A stretch of 64,000 nucleotides of DNA from Silene latifolia (taxonomy: Eukaryota > Streptophyta > Magnoliopsida > Caryophyllales > Caryophyllaceae): assembly GCF_048544455.1 (NCBI RefSeq), contig NC_133526.1, positions 388,001 to 452,000 on the forward strand, in the 5' to 3' direction. The notes beneath the pieces are model-generated. The model saw only the letters and a list, made by a program, of their open reading frames with translations, did not search any database and was not told the origin of the DNA. The translations under genes and the position numbers were made by a program. Positions within the stretch are counted from its first letter, which is position 1; every line of letters begins with the position of its first letter. Positions 23,153 to 34,799 of the stretch are shown here, one piece after another.

Positions 23153-25345
23153 ATGTCCATCATTGAAGAACATGTCTCGTTAAAAACCTTACTAGAAAAA
23201 CCCGATGAGAAAAACGCTAGAAAGGAAAAGAGTACATAATAATCTTCAAACACGCATAATAATAGCTGCCTCGTTAAAACCTTTCCATGGAAAACCCAGT
23301 GGGACAAAACCATGGATAAGGAAAAAGAGTACAGCGCGTGTCTACTCCCCCCTGATGATTACATAACTTGATATAACTTGAAATGATTCATGCTTTGATG
23401 TAACTTCTCCATCGTTGAATTAAACTATAATTCATCGTAATTGATAAACTTGACATCTTCAATTAATAGAAATTCTTGTTAACTTCAATATCATATTTCT
23501 TCGGATATCATAATCTGGATATGGTCATTTCAGAATAACTCTTGGGTCTTCATTTCAATTAATACTTCCGCAATAGTGATATAGCTTCTCCTCAATAAAC
23601 GACATAACATTATATGTCTAAAACAATTTGTCATCTCAATCAATCATGATGACATGACTAAACTATAGCGTAATAATGCGCTTATAGTGCTACCTCGTTA
23701 AAAACCTTGTTAGGAAAAACCCATTGGGACAAAAAAAACCTAGTCGAAGGGAAAAAGAGTGTAGCTTTCATTCCTGAATTCATTGTCTTCAAGAGAATCA
23801 ATCCGATCATTATTGAATAATTCATCCAATATGTTTGAGCGATTTTCTTTGCTAAACCATATATGTATGGATTGATATTTTCCATTGTAGATTTTCACTA
23901 CATTATTCTAATCGTTATGATACTTCTGGACCATAAACTAATTTCACATGCTTAGCAAAAAACTCATTCAATATCTCAAACTTCAGGTTGAGACAATAAC
24001 TTTTCAAATAAACTCTATAGGAGTTTTGATGTTCCATTTTGGAATTAATCACGATATCTTTCAATCGTATAGTAGAGGTTTATGTATCATGAGTTTTCAA
24101 TAACTCAATTGATCAACCATTAAAAATTGATGATCATTTATAAGAGGCTCCTACAGGGAGCTATCTTCATAGGAGTAAAATATATTTCTCCTTTCCATCA
24201 TTATCCATTCAAAATTATATATTATGAAACATGTGCATGCATATGATATGAAATTAAGTTCTAAGTGACATATGCTAACAAATATGCAATAATAATAAAT
24301 TAAATATTAAAACTAATATGCAATGATAAACTTACTCTCTATATGCACATGATAATGACTCGATAATGCAAACTATACAGTTTCCTTTCCAATATTCATA
24401 ATTTCGATTGACTTCATGTCAATGGATGGACTTCAGGTCCATGAGCTCATTCATAATCATTGATTATGTGTCGACAATAAAATTGGACTTATTTATAAGA
24501 TCCCCATTATCTAATCCATTATATTCCGCGCGCAAATGCATATCGGTTTCTTAAATATATCGATATATAATTTCAACATCTCGTGATATTGTCAGTACTG
24601 AATCAGTGATATCTGAATATATTTGGTACCATTTCTTTTCTATATAGGCCATCTATTATCATTTAGATATCTATGCCACTTCTGGGACATCCAACTTTAT
24701 TTACTCCATAGGAGTACCAACTGCCAAACTTGTCATTTTCTTATTACTAGAAATATGTGAACCGATATGACTCTCACACTATATTTCACGTGTGCTTTAT
24801 TGTTCAATTTGGCAAGAATGTAATTTTTCATTACATATTTTTTCTATGACTAATGTATAGCTCGCTATACCACATATAGGGCTAAACTGTCTATAATTAA
24901 ACCATATATTTTAATGTAACATATCACATTTTGATAAGGTGATAAAAGTGGTATCATAATACATCTTCATAACCAAATGAATACCATCATTTCTAATTCC
25001 ATGAACCTCTACTTGATGTATTTCATATTGAAAACAAACCACTGAACTTCAGGTTCAGTTGGGGATAATTTACTTGTTTGTTTTTACCAGCTTTTCCTTA
25101 TCATTCTCCCCCTAAGAGCATCCACAACCATAAATTTTAAGATTAATCTTAAATGGGTGCCCACCCATAAACCTTCCTTCTTTGTCTTTAAGATTAATTA
25201 ACAAAACACACATCCACAATAACAAATAATTTTAAGCGGGTCCCTACCCCCTCTTTATTTATTAAATTGAAATATTGCTTAAAAATTAAACATATAGATA
25301 AACTTACATACTACAAAGATTAAAAACTAACAAAGAACAAACATA

Positions 25346-26674
25346 TTACTCCTCATTTGGACGATTTTGATAGAGATGCCAATTATGTTCTATCAAGTCT
25401 ATTGTAAGACACTGATTGGATACTCTATTTTCCAAACGATCTTGATTAGCGATATATAATTCAATTGGGACAATATGTCCTGTTAAGTGCGTTGGAGCTC
25501 GGACACTAGTTTCGCCTTCTTCAATTTCGTTAACATTGTACTGGTTCGGATCTTCATAATTTTCGTACGAATCTCGTTCGTCCTCGACAATCATATTATG
25601 CAAGATGATACAAGTCTTCATTATTTTCTCTAGCATACGCAAATTCCATGTTAGAGCCGGTTTACGAAGGATCGCAAATCTAGCTTGCAATACCCCAAAG
25701 GCACGTTCTACGTCCTTTCTCGTGGACTCTTGTTTTGCTGCAAACACCCTTTCCTTTGGTGTTTGTGGATGAGGGAAAGATTTGATAAATGTGGACCAGC
25801 TCGGATAGATACCGTCAGTTAGATAATAAGCGGTCTCATAGAGATGACCGTTAACCGAGTACTTAACACGGGGAGCTCGTCCATTTAATACATCGTCAAA
25901 TATAGGAGATCGATGGAGAACAGTTAAATCGTTACACGAACCTGGTAGGCCAAAGAATGAGTGCCATATCCATAGATCCTTTGACGCAACCGCTTCCAAA
26001 ACGACCGTAGCTTTTCCACTTCTTCCTTGATATTGACCCCTCCAAGCTGCTGGACAATTTTTCCATTCCCAATGCATACAATCGATAGAACCAATCATTC
26101 CTGGAAACCCTCTTTCTTCATTGATTTGTAAAATCCTTTGTAAATCTTCAACAGTTGGGCTCCTCAAATATTCAGTACCAAACTGGTGTATGACTGCATT
26201 GGTGAATTTTCTAATTGACTTTCTTGCTGTTGACTCACTGACTCTCAAGTATTCGTCAACTCTATCAGACGCCTCTCCGTATGCCAAGTAACGAATCGCG
26301 GCTGTACATTTAAGTAAACCCGAGATACCATTCCTTCCTGTTGCATCTTTATCTGGGATAAAATATTTATCATGTGCCTTTGCACCATCTACCAATCGGA
26401 GAAAAAGTTGTTTCCGCATGCGAAATCTTCGGCGAAATAAATTATCATGGTAAGTTGATTGTGGAGAAAAATAATCATTGTAAAGTTGATCGTCACCCTT
26501 CTCTCGGTTTCTTTCAATATACCTTCTCTTATACCCACACCTTCTTTTAGCTTTTCGTTTATTTTTCAAACGATTACACATTTGCTTTAGTCCAAGCCAT
26601 GTTAGTTTTGAGGTGGAATCAGAGGAAGATGAGGAGGAGAAATTTGAAGAGGATGATGAGGAGGATGAAGACAT
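25346..26674 (-). CDS. PIF/Harbinger transposase (DDE_Tnp_4)
   Basis: A single uninterrupted frame of 442 residues starts at 26674 with a Ser-rich leader (residues 2-18) and a basic region (38-58). The helix-turn-helix-like part is about 115-165 (CTAAIRYLAYGEASDRVDEY, then VSESTARKSIRKF). The DDE nuclease follows. Asp198 is in IGSIDCMHWEWKNCPAAW, Asp287 is in YYLTDGIYPSW and Glu323 is in TRKDVERAFGVLQARF. SFFGLPGSCNDLTVL is also typical. The enzyme cuts and joins the transposon ends, together with the Myb-like partner that binds DNA. Length and triad agree with plant PIF/Harbinger enzymes. A host-domesticated ALP1-like origin is less likely because the gene sits between intact transposon ends. 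Confidence 0.95.
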   Translation of the reverse strand: MSSSSSSSSSNFSSSSSSDSTSKLTWLGLKQMCNRLKNKRKAKRRCGYKRRYIERNREKGDDQLYNDYFSPQSTYHDNLFRRRFRMRKQLFLRLVDGAKAHDKYFIPDKDATGRNGISGLLKCTAAIRYLAYGEASDRVDEYLRVSESTARKSIRKFTNAVIHQFGTEYLRSPTVEDLQRILQINEERGFPGMIGSIDCMHWEWKNCPAAWRGQYQGRSGKATVVLEAVASKDLWIWHSFFGLPGSCNDLTVLHRSPIFDDVLNGRAPRVKYSVNGHLYETAYYLTDGIYPSWSTFIKSFPHPQTPKERVFAAKQESTRKDVERAFGVLQARFAILRKPALTWNLRMLEKIMKTCIILHNMIVEDERDSYENYEDPNQYNVNEIEEGETSVRAPTHLTGHIVPIELYIANQDRLENRVSNQCLTIDLIEHNWHLYQNRPNEE

Positions 26675-27229
26675 GATTTTAGTTTTGATACTATTTGATG
26701 AAGATCAGAAAATTTAAAGAGCTAGAAAATATAACATTTGGAGATTATTCAAATTACAAAACTGTAGTTGTTAAGTGAAACTGATAAGAATGTGAAGAGG
26801 AAGTTGCTTCGTTCTCATTACATAATATCGTTTATATAATACAAGAGAGTCCTATAATATCGTTGACCAAATCACCGGGATATTCCCGTAACAATATTAA
26901 ACATATTACGACATTATTCACTAAGATACGATATTATCTCTAATAGAAACAATAACTTAAATATATGTGAAATTCAAAAACTAACACTTGAAATATATGG
27001 ATATAGCCGTTATGTGAAATTCTAAAATTAACAATTAAAATTCATAGAATAAAATAACACTAAATACATCAAAAATTGAAAATACTTTAACTAACACACT
27101 TTAGAATAGTGCTGCAATATAAAACTTGCATTATTATACTCTAGATTCTATAGTAATTGGCTTATTGCAGAGACTTTTTGCTTGTGTACTATAATAAGAC
27201 GATCACTACTATGAACTACATTACATTAA

Positions 27230-28471
27230 TCAAAACTCAGAAGTTATATCATTCCACAATTTATTCATCAAAGCCTCTTCATCGGGTGTTAAGCTCGGTC
27301 TCGCCTTCAAAGTTTCATACATATTGTGTTTCCTTGACCATATATGATTACTTTCTTCCAAATCCATCTTCTTCATGTCTCTCTCTATTTTTGCTTTATC
27401 TCGCACTATCTTCATTCTATCGTTCTCTAACTTAGTTTTCAACATACTATCTCGCTTCTCGTCACGTTCTAACTTCTTCATTTGTATAGTATAATTATTC
27501 GCAAGACTTTCGGCTATGGTAGAAAGTTCTGGATCGTCTTCGAGTCGAGACTTACCTTTATTCTTTTTAGCTGCTTTCATACCCATAGGGCGTACTACAC
27601 CACCATCCTCTACTTCATCAGTTCTACTTCTCTTAGCATTGATGTCGGATGGATTTGATGGTGGTGTCACTGAGTCCACTTCTTGACCCTTACCCAAAAT
27701 CGTTTCGAATTTCGGGTATTCTTTGAGCATACACCATTGAGTATGAAATTTGAAGGTACCACCATGTATATTACGAGCATTTCGCATGACATCGTCATTA
27801 GACTGACCACTCGTTTTTTGCTTAGTAGCCTTTTCAAAGCAACCGACCCATTTCATAACACCAGCCGAGACCCTTCGAAACCGACCCGTCAACATTGATA
27901 CACTTCGCTCATTTATTTGAGACGCATTTGCAGCATGTGAAATATCAAATCTTTGTTTAACTCTTGACCAAAACTTACTTTTATTTTGGTAGGTTCCGAC
28001 GCTAGAATCGGTGGAAATTTTCATATATGCCGATATAAGTGCCTCGTCTTCTTGGTACGACCAAGTGGTTTTATTATTTGTCGGGTTTGGTGTTTGATTT
28101 TCGTTTTCGCCTCCATCTTCCCCTATATCAACCGTTGATACGTTTTCGTAATTTGGAGAAATTTGATCACAAAAATGTGGGTTATCTTCTTGAGAAAATA
28201 ATGTCGTCGGTGTATTTTGTTGAGATGGAATGGAAAATGGTGAACTTTGTGTATTATGATAATTGTGTTGGGTAATTTGTGAATTTTGAGCTTGATATTG
28301 TAATTGTTGTTGTTGCTGCATTTGATACTTGCAAAATTCTTCATACAATACAGCGTCAAACATAGGAGGAGTTTCAGAATTTTGTTTAGGACGAAGACTT
28401 TCAATATTGTTCGGAGGAGCATTTCCGTAAAAGCTACGATGATTATTATTATTATTATTATTATTATTCAT
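27230..28471 (-). CDS. Harbinger Myb/SANT-like DNA-binding protein
   Basis: A 413-residue open frame lies upstream of the transposase gene on the same strand. It begins with nine Asn codons, a (AAT)n run, followed by a Gln-rich leader (51-60). A trihelix/Myb-like domain spans about 136-250, beginning TWSYQEDEALISAYMK and including FWSRVKQRFD and GRFRRVSAGVMKWVGCF. A lysine- and glutamate-rich tail (about 320-400) is likely to be a coiled coil. In this family the second protein binds the transposon ends and brings the transposase to the nucleus. The start was taken as the longest frame; an ATG inside the leader cannot be excluded. Confidence 0.88.
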   Translation of the reverse strand: MNNNNNNNNNHRSFYGNAPPNNIESLRPKQNSETPPMFDAVLYEEFCKYQMQQQQQLQYQAQNSQITQHNYHNTQSSPFSIPSQQNTPTTLFSQEDNPHFCDQISPNYENVSTVDIGEDGGENENQTPNPTNNKTTWSYQEDEALISAYMKISTDSSVGTYQNKSKFWSRVKQRFDISHAANASQINERSVSMLTGRFRRVSAGVMKWVGCFEKATKQKTSGQSNDDVMRNARNIHGGTFKFHTQWCMLKEYPKFETILGKGQEVDSVTPPSNPSDINAKRSRTDEVEDGGVVRPMGMKAAKKNKGKSRLEDDPELSTIAESLANNYTIQMKKLERDEKRDSMLKTKLENDRMKIVRDKAKIERDMKKMDLEESNHIWSRKHNMYETLKARPSLTPDEEALMNKLWNDITSEF

Positions 28472-30513
28472 ATGAAATGGAAAAGTATATGTATGAAGAT
28501 TGTGAACTGGTAAAAAAATGAGTGTTAAATAGAGGAGATGGGAGAGGTGTGAATACAGAATAAAGGTATGTAAAAATATTACCGTTGCTCAAACGGTAAC
28601 TCTCAAGATAATTATCTTTCTTTTAATATGCTTGCCAACTGTCCCAATTTTAGTGGCTCTTCCATAACAAACGCATCAAGCGTATATGCGCATATTTCTT
28701 GTTCATTCATTATAAGATTTTTTTAATCATGATTGTACTGACACACTTTTTTTTAGCATAATAAGATTTTATTCTTAAGCATGGTTGTGTATGCTCTAAG
28801 GTGGTAAAAACCATAACCACCTTAGACCTTAATTTCTCATATCACCGATAAGAATTTATATGGGCATTTTTGTACATTAACAAAATCTTTTGGGGAGTAA
28901 CATATAATGCAGTTGGATTTTAAGTGTGCTAAATCAGAATGCCCAATTCGGAGACTAACGATTCCATATAATAATCAAACTGTGATCTACAATATTAAAT
29001 ATACTCAGTCTTCGTGTAATGTCTTGCCTTTAATAAATTTACACGAGAGAGTTACAGCACTTATATTTTCCTTAGGATAAACTTCAGGTTTATCAAAACG
29101 GGTGTATGTAATAAGAACCCGGATGGCCTGAACTGTCACATCTTAGTCATTTCATGTCAACTTTCTCAGTTATGGCAATCTTTCATGAGAATAGAATGTG
29201 TGTCAATCACTTATCACATACCACATTTTAGTTGACTATATTTCTCATGCTAATCTTCTGGTTAGCAATATATGTATCATATAAACTCAATTTAAGATTT
29301 GTCTATCCTAAGTTAGACAAATGATGTGACATAGACACAACAAGTGTCTCATATATGTAGGCAAGACTCATCAATGTTCCTTTAGGGGACATTACTATAT
29401 TACTCTTTGAGTAATTTCATATATTATTATATGAGAAGATCAATAATTATAGTTTCATAAATATATATAATGGAGATTAATAATTACCAAAATATGAATC
29501 TACGTTAAACCATAAAAAAAACATTTATGAGTAACTATTGTTCAACCAAGCCAGCAATTATAATTCATACCATCATAGGAAAAATCTTCTTGTCATTACT
29601 ATAAATCAATATTAATAAATTCAAGAGGAATAATCTACTTGTCATTACTATAAATCAATATTGATAAATTTAAGATAGGCTATGCATACATACTTTACTG
29701 ACAAAGTACATGAACAAAATACCACAACTTTCTCTATGTACTGACATACTATGGTGTATTCTATCAAATTTACTTACTTGCTAGTTGCTACTATCAAACT
29801 CTAACACAATTAAATGTTAAAGTTGAAGTTATCAAATTGCACCTAACCTATGGCCGCATAGTCACGTTGCTTTAGGGTCTTTGTTGGGCATGTACACCAA
29901 AATTACGAAAAACATGATGATTTAAATTATACGCAAAGGGTTTGGAGTCCGTATGTGTCCAATTATAAACAGATTATCACGAAATAATATCAGAGAATTT
30001 AAATTGCATATGGACATACGGATACACTGATATTTAAACGTAATAATTTTTATCAAAGATAATTTTAATAAACAATCACATAGAGATAGCATACCACATT
30101 ACCACATAGATATAACATACATAGAGTATTGAGCTGATAGAACCTCAATAGAGTATAATAGTAATTCAAGTAGACCGTACCAGTCGAGATAGTAACAGTT
30201 TGAATGCTTACTAATGTTAGAATTCGAGACTCTATGTCATAATTTGTATCAATATTTACTTTAGGCCATATTTTTAATATCTGTAAATATTGTGAACTTC
30301 AGATCATAAATCTGTATATGTAAATACTATGAATTTCGAGTCATAGTTTCATTATTTGCAAACACTGTGAACTCCAAGCCATAGTGTGAATGTCAAAATT
30401 TCAACCCATAAATAATTTTTCCTTTCTCATATCAAACTCTTGCATATACGAGTTTCATATTCTCACATGACTTTTCATGAGATATTTTCATTTCTTTCAA
30501 TGAACTAATTTGG

Positions 30514-30531
30514 CTCAATAAGGCCACATCA
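30514..30531. repeat. 18-bp target duplication of the RTE LINE
   Basis: CTCAATAAGGCCACATCA at 30514-30531 recurs exactly at 32038-32055, on the two sides of the RTE fragment. Confidence 0.92.
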
Positions 30532-32037
30532 ACAACAACAACAACAACAACATCAGAGCCTTAATCCCAAAATGATTTGGGGTCGGCTGACATGAATCAT
30601 CCTTTCGAACCGTCCATGGGTAAACGCACGCCTCAAAATGCGAATAAAAAGGGAAGATAAAAAACAAAAGGGAGAACGAAAATGTAATGGAAAGTTAAGG
30701 TGAGCTTAGGGGTTTTAAAAATCGAATTCCGTCTTTCTTTTATAAAAACTTAAAATTTAAATCGAGAGAAAAGGTTAAAACGATTTTTAAAAACCGAAAT
30801 AGAGTTAAGGATCCGGAATGAATCCGGTAAAATCTATAAGAAAGTGGTTGTTGAAAAAGTGTGTAATAAAGGAGAGAAAAATAAAAAGGAGAGAAAAATA
30901 AATAAATTAATTTCTTTAAATTAAATAAATAAAAAAACACTAAATCTGTCAAAAAACATCAAATACTAAAAATCCACATGTATCCTTTCCCTCCATTGTG
31001 CCCTCTCCGTCACCATACTCTCCTCAAGCCCCAGAACTCTCATATCGTGCTCTATCACTCTCAACCATGTCTGTCTCGGTCTTCCTCTCGCCTCTAGGGA
31101 CCTTTTCTCGTTCTCCAAGTCTCCGGCCTCCTAACTCGGTGCGTCCATAGGTCTCCTTCTCACATGGCCAAACCATCTTAGTCGGTTTTCCATCATCTTG
31201 TCCTCTATTGGCGCCACTTTTACCTTTTCCCTAATCACCTCATTCCTTAACCGATCTTTCCTTGTATGTCCGCACATCCACCTCAACATGCGCATCTCCG
31301 CCACACTCATCTTTTGAATGTGACAATGTTTCACTGCCCAACACTCGGAGCCGTAAAGTAGGGCAGGCCTAATTGCCGTGCGATAAAATTTTCCCTTTAA
31401 TCTTTGGGGCATATCTTTATCGCATAGAAACCCCTGGCTAAGCACTCTTCCATTTCAACCATCCCGCTTTAATTCTGTGAGCCACATCTCCGTCTAACTC
31501 CCCATCTTTTTGAATAATAGATCCTAGATATCTGAAGAAATCCGAACCCTCAACAACATTCCCATCGAAAATAATACTCCCGCGCCCTCGTCGATCTCAA
31601 CCCCGCCACCTTAGTGAACTGACACCTCAAATACTCAGTCTTACTCCTGCTCAGCCTGAACCCACGAGTCTCTAAAGTCTGCCTCCACAATTCCAACTTT
31701 CTCTCCACCCCCTCTTTTGTCTCATCAATCAACACAATATCATCAGCAAACATCATACACCAAGGGATGTCGTCCTGAATATCCCTTGTCAACTCATCCA
31801 TAACTATAGCAAAGAGAAAAGGACTAAGTGCGGAACCTTGATGCACCCCGATGGTAATAGGAAATTCTTCCGTTCTCCCAACATTAGTGCGAACACTTGC
31901 ACTAGCCCCCTCATACATGTCCTTTATGAGGTCAATATATTTTCGCGACACACCCTTTCTCGCCAAAGCCCACCAAAGTACTTCTCTTGGTACCCTATCA
32001 TATGCCTTTTCCAAGTCAATAAAAACCATATGCAAAT
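30532..32037 (-). mobile_element. 5'-truncated RTE LINE
   Basis: The fragment is read on the minus strand and ends in a short (TTG)n tail, typical of RTE elements, after TGGGATTAAGGCTCTGATG. It is 1.5 kb, lacks the endonuclease and starts inside the reverse transcriptase. The perfect 18-bp duplication on either side shows it landed recently and was cut short at its 5' end on insertion. It lies inside the non-coding LTR element. Confidence 0.92.
31000..32035 (-). pseudogene. RTE reverse transcriptase, partial
   Basis: An open stretch from 32035 to 31550 gives [20 protein letters not shown], then [21 protein letters not shown]-like text and [15 protein letters not shown], so the catalytic FADD is kept. 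A second open stretch (31445-31131) reads [13 protein letters not shown] and [20 protein letters not shown], with [13 protein letters not shown], the RTE C-terminal part. The two stretches are in different frames with a stop between them, and the N-terminal half is absent, so no working protein is made. Confidence 0.85.
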
Positions 32038-32944
32038 CTCAATAAGGCCACATCATTAGACTCAATTAAGGCCGCAACATTAGGCTTATCATAACGCCAT
32101 ATTCTCGATCTATACTACAGACGGAGTCTTTATGAGATGTCACATTCACTTCAAAGAAAGAATCAAATTTCATATCTCATTATATTATTCAACTTCAGGT
32201 GAACACGAATTAATTCGCAAATAAATTTGCCTTTCATAAAGACCGCTTTAAACTAAACAGCGGTTCATATACTCGACTTCTGGCCACTAGCATTTACACG
32301 TGGATTTCTGGCCACTTTTACTTATACAATATGAATATATTGTATTGATGAGACGGTGTTAAATTATTACACACCTTCAAAACTTTGAACTTCTGGCCAA
32401 AGTTATAAGTAATATGGACATATCTCCTCATCTTTGTAAAATAAATCTGTTGGAACTTCAGGTCCAAATATTGTATGATATATATGTCCTTTCTCAACGA
32501 GAATGTAATAACGATTAATTAATAAAACCAATACGTAATTAAAAATAAATATTTTTTTTTTGATGATAATTAACGTCTGAAAACTTAATTATTTTAATTT
32601 GAGAGTGAGTTAATAGTTAATACAAGTAGTTTTCATCGTATAAATGCAAGAACGTAGACATACCTGGTCCGATCTTGAGACTTGAGAACACGATTGAGAT
32701 TTAAACAAACCTCAAGTGGAACACAATGTGATTAATACATGCTCCACTAGTTCTTCTTTCAATACCATTGAATTATTTCAAAAACCAGCATATCAATGAA
32801 ATACAACCCAACATTCAGATATTGGCGACAGACCCACTTAATTAGGGTAGTAATTAGATTTGATATGAACCTTTAGATTATCATTATCAGATCTTAATAA
32901 TATATGAAGTATAAACAAATTATTAAGATTACTAGTTTCGTTTT

Positions 32945-32976
32945 GCTCAGTTGGTTAAGACTCGTCTTTGATAACG
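32945..32976 (-). other. Half-tRNA-like primer binding site
   Basis: On the plus strand GCTCAGTTGGTTAAGACTCG followed by TCTTTGATAACG abuts the LTR. It resembles the D-arm to anticodon part of a tRNA (closest, from memory, tRNA-Ile). In the minus-strand element it would be a site that pairs with the inside of a tRNA, as in Drosophila copia, not with its 3' end. Confidence 0.5.
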
Positions 32977-33150
32977 TGTTGTGAAATAAAGAGGGAGAAT
33001 TGGTAGAGAGAAAGTAAGGCAGACAAAACTATATTCTTATTCCATTATAAGGGGTATATATACACATGCAATGGGTAGAGTTTCCATAAGATGATATATT
33101 CTATAATCCTATAAGATATGGACATCCATATTATAATAATATTCATAACA
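32977..33150 (-). repeat. LTR (5' LTR in element orientation)
   Basis: Near-exact copy of 22968-23142, followed by the GCCTT target duplication. Confidence 0.88.
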
Positions 33151-33260
33151 GCCTTATATATAATTAGGTAACCGTAATTGTATTCCGTAAACAAAAGAGT
33201 ATACGACTATAGAGTAACACAAATAAAGCGAGTAAACACGGAGTAACAATGAATGAATCC

Positions 33261-34343
33261 ATTTTTGAAATAATGCTCAAAAATAAAATATTTGTCGTTT
33301 TGGGTAGGTTTTGAAAATATTTGTCAAAATGGCATCCACGTAGGCTCGGGATTTCTGGACCTAAAACACGCCACTACCAATGGCGTGTTTACAATGAGTA
33401 GGGAAAGACACTTGATTAAAATGGACTAAAACAAACACGCCATTGGGAATGGCGGGTTTCGGAGCGGAAACACGCCACTCCCTATGGCGTGTCTATGTAT
33501 TTGCCAAAATAGAGGAGAAGAAACACGCCACTGTGAGTGGCGGCTCTTGTGAACGAAACACGCCGTTCACAATGGCGTGTGAATGAAACACTGCATTGCT
33601 GCTCCATTTGCTGAAGAAACACGCCAGTCCCACTCGTTACTCTTGCTTTTCAAACTGGTAACCTTTTCCGAATCAATCAAACAACAAGAGCGTTGTATTC
33701 AAGCTTGCCAATCACTTCAAGCATATAATCAAGTTGTTTGATGAGAGAAACAAGAATTTTATTAATAGTGCGCTCGTTTTGCGGAAGCCTTAATCGTCAT
33801 TCCATCGCATATATAATCAACCAAAACAAACAAATAATCAGTTAATTAAACTCAAACACCGAAATTGGTGGACTTTGGCATATCTTAGCTTAGTGACCAG
33901 ACCTTGTACTGAAATTGGTCCCATCATCAGTGAATCCAAGAAACAACAAGAACTGGGTAATGATAGAGCATTATAAGAGATGATAAGGAAATAAATGATA
34001 GAATTAGAGGAGATGAATTTGTAGTTTAGAATAGAATTCTAGAAGAAATGCAAAGAAGAAATGGCATTAATTAGAGGAAAATCAGGAAATGCAAGAAAGG
34101 ATTCAATGATAGTACAGTTAGTTTGGCGTGTTTAGTACAGGAGAAACGCCACATCCAATGGCGTGTTTCCGCCTCCTATATTCTTAGACCGCAGTTTTCT
34201 TCGACACTGTAAACACGCCATTTCTAATGGCGTGTTTAGTCAGTGTTTCAAAACCCGAGCCTACGTGGACACCATTTTGATAAATAGTTTCAAAACCGAC
34301 CCGAAACAATAAATACTTTATTTTTTAGCATTATTTTAAAAAA
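33261..34343. mobile_element. TIR element with CGCCA hairpins, Mutator-like
   Basis: Inverted ends of about 95 bp: the left arm has AAAATGGCATCCACGTAGGC and CTCGGGATTT; the reverse complement of the right arm has AAAATGGTGTCCACGTAGGC and CTCGGGTTTT. The whole is 1.08 kb with no transposase. Long inverted ends suggest a non-autonomous Mutator-like element, but no 9-bp target duplication was found. The inside is full of palindromes of ACACGCCA and TGGCGTGT. Confidence 0.65.
33365..34235. repeat. ACACGCCA…TGGCGTGT hairpin series
   Basis: At least seven near-palindromes of 24-28 bp, such as AACACGCCACTACC followed by AATGGCGTGTTT (33367), occur near 33367, 33437, 33469, 33520, 33557, 34140 and 34213, plus single half sites. 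They cluster towards the two ends of the element, with the middle (33640-34110) free of them. Confidence 0.8.
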
Positions 34344-34799
34344 TCGTTCATAATTAATCTACCTAGAAAAATTGTCATATTAATAATTAATGTAATGTTG
34401 AATACGTCTATATTGGCAAAATATCTCTTAGATATGACTTGATATAAAAACTAATTACATTTATTTTGTACATTTTATTCTTATAATAAAAATGACTAAA
34501 ACAATGTACTCATACAATTTGCACAAGTTTAAAACTATTAAAATGTTGATACAACGTAAAATATAAAAAATAGAGGTGTATCGTATAATATAAAAATTCG
34601 AAAAACTCGAGTAAACGAGTCACACGTGGTAGAAAAATCGCATTTTAAAAGCGCTTTTTTTACCTCAAAAGTCAAACCTCCTCAGGCCTCATCACTCAGT
34701 CACAAACTCACATAAGTTGCTGCTTCTAGGTGCAATTCTAAATTCTAGGGTTTCATGCTTTTATTCTCTTACTAAAATTGATTTGGGGAAAAGTTAATC

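Larger units (their letters stand above)
25116..28796 (-). mobile_element. PIF/Harbinger transposon, apparently complete
   Basis: The ends are inverted: GAGCATCCACAACCAT on the left and, in reverse complement, GAGCATACACAACCAT on the right. A 3-bp target duplication TAA lies on both sides (25113-25115 and 28797-28799). Length is 3681 bp. Inside, both genes needed by the family, a DDE transposase and a Myb/SANT-like partner, are open and read on the minus strand. It lies inside the young LTR element, so it may itself have moved recently or been carried along. Everything seen is compatible with an autonomous element. Confidence 0.92.
22968..33150 (-). mobile_element. Young non-coding LTR element with nested insertions
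   Basis: Two direct repeats of 175 and 174 bp (22968-23142 and 32977-33150) differ by a single-base length change and are flanked by a perfect 5-bp target duplication GCCTT (22963-22967 and 33151-33155). A purine tract next to the left repeat and a tRNA-like priming site next to the right repeat set the element on the minus strand. Without its two nested elements the interior is about 5 kb and shows no gag or pol, so it looks like a non-autonomous (LARD-type) element. The ends look whole. Near-identical repeats mean a recent insertion. Family not assigned; the style recalls Ty1/copia. Confidence 0.85.
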
